From the NCBI GenBank assembly GCA_021778975.1, contig JAJYBO010000001.1, forward strand, positions 1-46,891: DNA of 46,891 nucleotides, given 5' to 3'. Source of the stretch: Deltaproteobacteria bacterium (GTDB taxonomy: Bacteria; Desulfobacterota; Desulfobacteria; Desulfobacterales; Desulfatirhabdiaceae). The position numbers were made by a program, and so were the translations under genes. Below the pieces are notes generated by a model. That model made no database searches and was not told the DNA's origin. It saw only the letters and a list, made by a program, of their open reading frames with translations. Shown in pieces: positions 40,969 to 46,891 of this stretch; the stretch's first letter is position 1, and the number at the start of each line of letters is the position of its first letter.

Positions 40969-42360
40969 ATGCCCAAGAAATACCATATCAAACCAACCCC
41001 TGCCGCCCCGCGTTTCATTCCCGTGGGCCGGTCGGGAATCATAGACTGGGAAGAAGATTGCCTGAAATGCACCACCTGCGTCAAAAAACGCTGTCTGTAC
41101 GACGTTTATAAAAATCGCGCGTATGACGCCAGAACTCTGGTAGATTCCATAGACTACCAGTGCAAGAACTGTTTCAGTTGTATTCAAAACTGTCCTCGCG
41201 GCGTTTTGTCCAAAACCATCAATCCCGAATTTCTCCGAATGGGAGACGCCTACTGGAAGCCCGATATCATTCACAACACCTGGTTTCAGGCAGAAACCGG
41301 CAGAATCCCGGTTTCCGGAGCGGGTTATCGAGGGCCGTTCAGCGGCCCCGGTTTCGACGCCATGTGGACGGATATGTCAGAGATTGTCCGTCCCACACGA
41401 GATGGCATTCATGGACGCGAATACATCAGCACCGCCATTGATATCGGCAGAAAGCAGCACCATATAGAATTTGACGCCAGCGGCGCCGCGCGGATAGAAA
41501 TGCCACCGCTTGTGGAAATACCGCTGCCGGTGATATTCAATCCACTGCCATTCGGCAATATCGGTATATCTGTCACGCTGTCCATGGCCGCGGCAGCGCG
41601 GCAAATTGGTGGATTGATGTACGTCACCCCAGAGACATACGCCCCCTTTCTGAAACCATTCATGTCCCAGCTCGTTCCCCTGATACCGGCGGACATGGAT
41701 GTGAACGCTCCCATGCTTCAGGGCGTCCGGATGGTGGAACTGCATTACGCTCCCGATATTCTGGCACAAGTACAGCGATTGAAAAGTCACTGTTCGGAGC
41801 GTGTGGTCTCGATCAGAGTGCCTCTGAATCCAGACGCAAAAACCATTACGGCCGCGCTGACGCGAGGCGGCGTGGAAGTCGTTCACCTGTTTGCCGATTA
41901 TCGCGGCAATGAATTTGTGGACGGCGATTCCCCGCGGTTTGTCAAAGATGCATTAAGAGATGTGCATACGCATCTGGTAAACGAATGTATCCGTGACGAG
42001 GTGACACTGATCGTCAGCGGCGGTATCGCCCTGGCGGAACACTTGCCCAAAGCCATTATTTGCGGCGCGGACGGCGCCGCCATTGACCTGCCGCTTCTCA
42101 TCGCGCTTGAATGCCGTGTGTGCAAACGCTGTGTGACCGGAAAGTCCTGCCCTGTCGAACTTCAAAATCTGGATCCGGCGTATGGCGCCCAGCGCATCGT
42201 AAATCTGATGTGCAGTTGGTGGAGTCAATTGATCGAGTTGATGGGCGCAATGGGCATCCGCGATGTCCGGCGAGTGCGCGGTGAAGCAGGCAGGGCCATG
42301 TTTTTTGAAGATCTGGAAAGAGATACATTTGGCGCTATTTTTGGCGGACAATCAAAATAA
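40969..42360 (+). CDS. Degenerate glutamate synthase-like iron-sulfur protein
   Basis: A 463-residue paralogue of the next protein. The N-terminus has two ferredoxin-like motifs (CLKCTTCVKKRC and CKNCFSCIQNCPRG). A barrel-like domain follows, and a C-terminal cysteine set CRVCKRCVTGKSC with YGAQRIVNLM parallels the FMN subunit. The GGTGAAP loop of glutamate synthases is replaced (HLFADYRGNEF), and the SFGSVS segment is also lost, so FMN and 2-oxoglutarate binding is doubtful. It may be a structural or electron-transfer subunit. It follows the MvhD-like gene by 55 nt and lies 14 nt before its intact paralogue. Confidence 0.75.
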   Translation: MPKKYHIKPTPAAPRFIPVGRSGIIDWEEDCLKCTTCVKKRCLYDVYKNRAYDARTLVDSIDYQCKNCFSCIQNCPRGVLSKTINPEFLRMGDAYWKPDIIHNTWFQAETGRIPVSGAGYRGPFSGPGFDAMWTDMSEIVRPTRDGIHGREYISTAIDIGRKQHHIEFDASGAARIEMPPLVEIPLPVIFNPLPFGNIGISVTLSMAAAARQIGGLMYVTPETYAPFLKPFMSQLVPLIPADMDVNAPMLQGVRMVELHYAPDILAQVQRLKSHCSERVVSIRVPLNPDAKTITAALTRGGVEVVHLFADYRGNEFVDGDSPRFVKDALRDVHTHLVNECIRDEVTLIVSGGIALAEHLPKAIICGADGAAIDLPLLIALECRVCKRCVTGKSCPVELQNLDPAYGAQRIVNLMCSWWSQLIELMGAMGIRDVRRVRGEAGRAMFFEDLERDTFGAIFGGQSK

Positions 42361-42374
42361 GGAGTATTCATACC

Positions 42375-43841
42375 GTGACGGCGGAAATCAAAAAAACAGC
42401 TTCACGATTTCGTCACACCATCGGTAAATACCGGGTGGTGCGCGGCAGGCAATGTAAAAGCTGTGCGGGCTGCGTGGTGACCTGTCCGCATGGCGTTCAT
42501 TTCAAGGCCGGCGCCCGCATGGGAACCCCGCGGGACTATCTTTGCGTAGGGCCGGATATTTGCAAACAACACGGAACATATTGCGTCGAAAAATGCCCCA
42601 ACGCAGCGCTGTCGGTTGCCATCAACCCGCAGATCAAAGCACTTGGAGATTTCCGCTGGACAGCGGAACTTCTCATGAGTACCTGGTATCAGGCGGAAAC
42701 CGGAGAACTTCCCACTGTGGATATGGAATATCGGGTGGGAAATTCCGGCGGCGGCTTCGATAAACTCCGCCTGAAATATCCTGAAACACTACCGTCAGAG
42801 ATTGCGGCAGACGATATTGACACCAGTATCGAACTGAACAAGCGCGAGGATAACGCCCATCGCATCACCATTTCACTGCCGCTGTATCAGGGCGGAATGT
42901 CCTTTGGTTCCGTCAGTGACAACACCATGATCTCCCGCGCAAAAGCCGCGATGCTGTGGAATACGTTCGGATGCACAGGAGAAGGCGGATATCCCGAATT
43001 TCTCTATCCGTTCGACCGGCACATGATCACCCAGGTAGCCACCGGTTTGTTCGGGGTGAAGGAAGAAACGGTTCAACGGGTGCGGATTGTCGAGTTCAAA
43101 TATGCCCAGGGAGCAAAACCCGGTCTGGGCGGGCATCTTCTGGGCGATAAAGTAACGGAACGGGTCGCCAAAATGAGAGAAGCCGTCAGGGGCAGCGCGC
43201 TGTTTTCACCTTTTCCCTTTCACAGCGTCTATTCGGTGGAAGACCACAAGAAACATGTGGACTGGATCAAAGCCATGAATCCGAAGGCGCTGGTGTCCGT
43301 CAAGGTTTCCACGCCGGCCGATGTGGACATGGTGGCCATCGGCAGTTACTATGCCGGCGCACACATCGTACATCTGGACGGCAGCTACGGCGGCACTGGC
43401 GCGGCGCCGGATATCGCCAAAAAGAATATCGCCATGCCCATCGAATACGCCATTCCCAAAGTACATCGTTTTTTGGTGGAAGAAGGTGTCCGGGACAGAG
43501 TAACGCTGATCGCGAGCGGCGGCATTCGAACGGCGCATGATATCCTCAAGGCCATTGCCCTGGGCGCGGACGGGGTTGTTGAAGGCACCGCCGGCATGGT
43601 GGCGCTGGAGTGTACCCGATGCAGCTCCTGTGAAAGCGGTCGCGGCTGTCCGCGGGGCATTGCGACCACAGATCCGGAACTGGCAGAAATGATGACCGTG
43701 GAATGGGGCGCCCAGCGTGTCTATAATCTGTACGCATCCTGGCGTAAGCAAATTGTCGCCGAACTTCGGAAACTGGGGATGCGCAGCATCCGCGAACTGG
43801 TGGGCAGAACCGACTGTCTGCGTCATCTGGACTACAACTGA
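42375..43841 (+). CDS. FMN-binding glutamate synthase-like subunit with N-terminal ferredoxin motifs
   Basis: A 488-residue protein: N-terminal cysteine motifs CKSCAGCVVTCPHG and a second set around CVGPDICKQHGTYCVEKCPNA, then the glutamate synthase FMN barrel (about 160-430). Barrel motifs include GGMSFGSVS, GEGGYPEF, KPGLGGHL, the catalytic loop DGSYGGTGAAP, SGGIRTA and GADGV. CTRCSSCESGRGC near the end probably carries the 3Fe-4S or 4Fe-4S cluster. This is the archaeal-type split GltB: amidotransferase and GXGXG parts are in the next gene. It starts with GTG, AAGGAG 10 nt upstream. It would reduce 2-oxoglutarate plus ammonia to glutamate, or act as a ferredoxin-linked reductase. Confidence 0.86.
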   Translation: MTAEIKKTASRFRHTIGKYRVVRGRQCKSCAGCVVTCPHGVHFKAGARMGTPRDYLCVGPDICKQHGTYCVEKCPNAALSVAINPQIKALGDFRWTAELLMSTWYQAETGELPTVDMEYRVGNSGGGFDKLRLKYPETLPSEIAADDIDTSIELNKREDNAHRITISLPLYQGGMSFGSVSDNTMISRAKAAMLWNTFGCTGEGGYPEFLYPFDRHMITQVATGLFGVKEETVQRVRIVEFKYAQGAKPGLGGHLLGDKVTERVAKMREAVRGSALFSPFPFHSVYSVEDHKKHVDWIKAMNPKALVSVKVSTPADVDMVAIGSYYAGAHIVHLDGSYGGTGAAPDIAKKNIAMPIEYAIPKVHRFLVEEGVRDRVTLIASGGIRTAHDILKAIALGADGVVEGTAGMVALECTRCSSCESGRGCPRGIATTDPELAEMMTVEWGAQRVYNLYASWRKQIVAELRKLGMRSIRELVGRTDCLRHLDYN

Positions 43842-43937
43842 AGGGGACGATAGACAACGGGCAGCGGATAATGGATATATTTCGTGTTCCCCCGCCGCCT
43901 TCGATCGTCCCCCGTTTTTATGGGAGATACCGTTAGC

Positions 43938-46607
43938 ATGAGGACATATAGCAAAGAATGCTCTGCAGCAGACAGCATTCTGGCTTCCCGAAGACGGATG
44001 CTGCACGAATTCCCTCCGCCCTCCGGCGTCAAAGTCGAAGAAGAAGGTGGATGCGGTGTAACCGGCTTTGCCTGTTCCATCCCCGTGGGCGGCAAACACA
44101 TTTTCGAGCCGTCGAAACAGATGCACAATCGCGGCAACGGCAAGGGGGGCGGTATTGCCGCGGTGGGGTTCGAACCCGAAGCGCTGGGAGTATCCCGGGA
44201 AGTTCTGGATACCCATTATATGCTTCAAATCGCGTTGATTGACCCACAGGATAAATCTGTCGTAAGGGCGGTGGAAGAAGAATTCATCCTGCCCTATCTG
44301 GATATCGCCACATCGGAAATGATCCCCACCATTGACGATTATCGCGATATTCCAGGTCTGGACGTGCAGCCGCCAGATGTCATGCGCTACTTTGTCCGTG
44401 TAAAACCGGGCGTACTGCATGATTTTATAGCCAGCAACCATTTCGAGAACCTGAAACCGGACAGGGCCGAAGATGAATTCATGTGCCAGAACGCTTTCAA
44501 GCTCAACACCCGGTTTTATTCCACGCTTGGCGACAAAAAAGCTTTTGTAATGTCACATGGCAAGAACATGATGATTCTCAAAATTGTGGGATATGCGGAG
44601 TTGGTGGCCAGTTATTACAGGTTGGAAGACTTCAAATCCCATATCTGGATTGCACATCAGCGCTATCCCACCAAGGGCCGTGTATGGCATCCGGGCGGTG
44701 CGCATCCGTTCAGTGGTATGCATGAAGCCCTGGTTCATAACGGTGATTTCGCCAATTATCATTCGGTTTGTGAATATCTCAAACAGAGAAATTTATATCC
44801 TCTGTTTCATACGGATACCGAAGCCTCTGTTCTGATGCTGGATCTTCTGAACCGTGTTTATGGGTATCCCCTGGAGTATATCATCGAAGCACTGGCGCCG
44901 ACCACGGAAGCCGATTTTGACAAACTGCCCGCGGACAAGCAGAAAGTTTACCGGGCTATCCAGGCGGCGCATATTCACGGATCACCGGACGGCCCCTGGT
45001 TCTTCATCATCGCGCGGAACGACCCGTATCAAAACCAATTTCAACTGATCGGCATCACCGATACCGCCATGCTGCGGCCGCAGGTATTCGCGCTTCAGGA
45101 AGGCGATGTGCAAATCGGGCTGGTCTGTTCTGAAAAGCAGGCCATTGACGCCACCCTTGACAGCCTGGCCAAAGAAGATCCCCGGTTCTGCACGGTATGC
45201 GACAAATACTGGAACGCCCGGGGTGGCAGTCATACCGACGGCGGCGCCTTCGTTTTTACGGTCAAATCTGAAAATGGCGCAATGCGCCTGACCTGCACCG
45301 ACAAATTCGGCAATATACGGACCGCCGCCGCCAAAGACAAACTCCTATGCGACACTACGACGGCGGTGACACGCCCGCCGGAAGAGTCTTACATCCGCCG
45401 CGAATTGAATCGCCTGTTTCAGACTTCGGCGGTGGATGTGTTTCAGTATGTGGCCACAGCCATGCTGACATGGGATTACGATACCCTCCGATGGGGGTGC
45501 AGCGAAATAACGACAATAGCGGCCCGCGGGGATGCTGAAAAAGCGCTGGCCATCGAAGCGCTGACCCTGCTGAACGACCGGATTTTCGATGTCGGCGATA
45601 AAAAACGGGCATGGGTATTGTGGATGATCCGCGGCGCCCTGAAGGATATTTTCGCTGCATGTCCGGCCTTCGATCAACCTGCCGGGGGGCAATATCGTTA
45701 CATTGATTTCAAAACGCGAAAAATGTTGCGGGCGCCTCTCAACGGCGAGAAAATTTTGGTGGTTTATGCGCGAGAATTCGAGCCTGAAGGTGATGACTGC
45801 GATGCCCGACTTCTCTGCGACGCCCATGCCAAAGGCTGGAAGCGCTTTATCGTCTATGGATATCGCGGCCAGCGTTTCACCGGCAATGGCTTTGGGCCGG
45901 ACACCGGAGATGTGCGCATTGATGTTTACGGCAGTTCCGGAGATTATCTGGCGTCCGGTATTGACGGCATGGAAATCCATGTTCACGGCAACGCCCAGGA
46001 TCAACTGGGGCAGATCATGAAAGACGGGAAACTGGTGGTATTCGGTGATGTGGGGCAGACGTTCATGTATGGCGCCAAGGGGGGCGCCGTCTATATCATG
46101 GGTAATGCCGCCGGTCGTCCTCTGATCAATGCGGTAGGACGACCGCGCGTGGTCATCAACGGCACCGCGCTGGACTATCTGGCAGAGTCCTTCATGGCCG
46201 GAGATCCTCACGCCGGCGGCGGTTTCGTGGTGCTGAACGGCATGACGTTCACCGATAACGGAAAATTGATGGAACTGTCCACCCCTTATCCAGGCTCCAA
46301 CCTTTTCTCACTGGCCTCCGGGGGGGCTATTTTTGCGCGAGACCCTCACCAGAAGCTGACCGAAGATCAGCTCAATGGCGGAGAGTTCGCGGCGTTCACC
46401 GATGCGGACTGGAATCTGATTCTGCCATATCTGAAAGAAAATGAACGACTTTTCGGCATTTCCATCGAAAGAGACCTGTTGACGGTCAATGGAGTTCCAT
46501 GTACGCCTCAGGAAGTTTATCGAAAGGTGAAGGCCGTTCAGTTGACGGTTCTTACGGGCGTGCAAAAAAAGTCCGATCCCGCGGCCAAAACGGCGGCTGA
46601 CGTATGA
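43938..46607 (+). CDS. Glutamate synthase-like class II glutamine amidotransferase and GXGXG domain protein
   Basis: An 889-residue protein. Cys39 in GGCGVTGF is the N-terminal-nucleophile Cys of class II amidotransferases, exposed after removing a 38-residue propeptide as in GltB. HQRYPTKG, HPF and HNGD in the glutaminase domain (to about 450) bind glutamine. The C-terminal part (about 610-850) has the GXGXG beta-helix (RGQRFTGNGFGPDTGD, VHGNAQDQLG, VFGDVGQTFMYGAKGG). The FMN barrel normally between these domains is in separate genes upstream. GTG and ATG starts exist at 43884 and 43920; 43938 is chosen for GGGAG spacing. The next gene encodes the MetV-like protein. Confidence 0.85.
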   Translation: MRTYSKECSAADSILASRRRMLHEFPPPSGVKVEEEGGCGVTGFACSIPVGGKHIFEPSKQMHNRGNGKGGGIAAVGFEPEALGVSREVLDTHYMLQIALIDPQDKSVVRAVEEEFILPYLDIATSEMIPTIDDYRDIPGLDVQPPDVMRYFVRVKPGVLHDFIASNHFENLKPDRAEDEFMCQNAFKLNTRFYSTLGDKKAFVMSHGKNMMILKIVGYAELVASYYRLEDFKSHIWIAHQRYPTKGRVWHPGGAHPFSGMHEALVHNGDFANYHSVCEYLKQRNLYPLFHTDTEASVLMLDLLNRVYGYPLEYIIEALAPTTEADFDKLPADKQKVYRAIQAAHIHGSPDGPWFFIIARNDPYQNQFQLIGITDTAMLRPQVFALQEGDVQIGLVCSEKQAIDATLDSLAKEDPRFCTVCDKYWNARGGSHTDGGAFVFTVKSENGAMRLTCTDKFGNIRTAAAKDKLLCDTTTAVTRPPEESYIRRELNRLFQTSAVDVFQYVATAMLTWDYDTLRWGCSEITTIAARGDAEKALAIEALTLLNDRIFDVGDKKRAWVLWMIRGALKDIFAACPAFDQPAGGQYRYIDFKTRKMLRAPLNGEKILVVYAREFEPEGDDCDARLLCDAHAKGWKRFIVYGYRGQRFTGNGFGPDTGDVRIDVYGSSGDYLASGIDGMEIHVHGNAQDQLGQIMKDGKLVVFGDVGQTFMYGAKGGAVYIMGNAAGRPLINAVGRPRVVINGTALDYLAESFMAGDPHAGGGFVVLNGMTFTDNGKLMELSTPYPGSNLFSLASGGAIFARDPHQKLTEDQLNGGEFAAFTDADWNLILPYLKENERLFGISIERDLLTVNGVPCTPQEVYRKVKAVQLTVLTGVQKKSDPAAKTAADV

Positions 46608-46678
46608 AATCCAAATCCGGTCAGAGGGTAGTTTTTCAAATTGTGATATCCGGAGTTCAATAACAACGAGGTGGATAC

Positions 46679-46891
46679 ATGATCGTAGCGGAACGAAAAC
46701 CATTTGAAGAAATCAGAGCCATGCTGGACGGTCGCCGGAAAATCTTTGTTCTGGGATGCGATACCTGCGTGAGCGTCTGTATGGCGGGCGGCAAGAAAGA
46801 GGTCGGTCTGCTGGCTTCTCAGTTGCGGATGCGCTTTAAAAAAGACGGGCAAAACGTCCAGGTAGATGAAGATACGGTTGAACGTCAGTGC
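46679..46891 (+). CDS. metV: MetV-like protein (MTHFR C-terminal family), 5' part
   Basis: Only the first 71 codons are present. IFVLGCDTCVSVC at 22-34 and MAGGKKEVGLLASQL match the MTHFR C-terminal-type (MetV) proteins, whose cysteines bind iron-sulfur clusters and partner MetF, methylenetetrahydrofolate reductase, in acetogens and sulfate reducers. GAGGTGG lies just before the ATG. The name rests on this short part and the MvhD-like gene in the cluster; a metF or hdrA gene would be expected beyond the right edge. Confidence 0.72.
   Translation, partial: MIVAERKPFEEIRAMLDGRRKIFVLGCDTCVSVCMAGGKKEVGLLASQLRMRFKKDGQNVQVDEDTVERQC

Noticed and set aside
45345..46211. 288-codon minus-strand frame in the glutamate synthase-like gene
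   Set aside because: It is antisense to the GXGXG domain with recognisable repeats on the plus strand; no ribosome binding site or family motif found.

Overview
The window looks like chromosomal DNA from a strictly anaerobic, sulfate-reducer-like member of the Desulfobacterota, probably Desulfobacterales. This rests on gene content: a TunR-type tungstate regulator (recombinase fold plus two TOBE domains), a glutaconate-type CoA-transferase pair, an acyl-CoA dehydrogenase next to an unusual ferredoxin, an MvhD-like subunit beside glutamate-synthase-like iron-sulfur flavoproteins and a MetV-like protein, and the order glmU-like/zapB/zapA/6S RNA/rny. No rRNA, tRNA, CRISPR array, complete IS or prophage was seen. 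Assignments come from reading motifs; no database search was run.

Layout. 1-7.3 kb: a chromate transporter cut by the left edge, divergent from tunR; then, on the minus strand, a CoA-transferase pair, an acyltransferase-hydrolase fusion following an HD-GYP gene, and a lipoprotein. 7.4-9.0 kb: a DUF4143 ATPase bracketed by two direct copies of a ~155-bp palindromic repeat. 9.0-16.1 kb: marR, a cyclophilin, an acyl-CoA dehydrogenase, a winged-helix/ferredoxin protein and uvrA, whose last 22 codons come from another copy of the repeat. 16.1-25.3 kb, minus strand: a FIST sensor and PAS hybrid kinase, a small membrane protein, tyrS, rny, 6S RNA, zapA, zapB and a GlmU lacking its acetyltransferase half. 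25.5-33.9 kb, minus strand: an F1/stator ATP synthase operon (b', b, delta, alpha, gamma, beta, epsilon; no a or c), rodA and aroB. 34-36.2 kb: a DAHP synthase-prephenate dehydratase fusion behind a leader. 36.3-40.1 kb: a response regulator, iron-sulfur flavoprotein, YbaK-like protein, DUF4442 protein, GH18-like protein and tatA. 40.5 kb to the end: the MvhD/glutamate-synthase-like/MetV cluster, running off the right edge.

The most striking signal lies between aroB and the DAHP synthase-prephenate dehydratase gene. A 24-codon leader peptide with six Phe codons is followed by two tandem intrinsic terminators. The 3' end of the leader can pair with the left arm of the first terminator. The freed right arm of that terminator can then pair perfectly over 10 bp with the left arm of the second. 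This reads as a phenylalanine attenuator in which one stalled ribosome disarms two terminators in series.

Other points for follow-up are the repeat family (five near-complete copies and one remnant), the redox cluster at the right edge with its apparently degenerate FMN paralogue, and paired MarR-type operators flanking marR.
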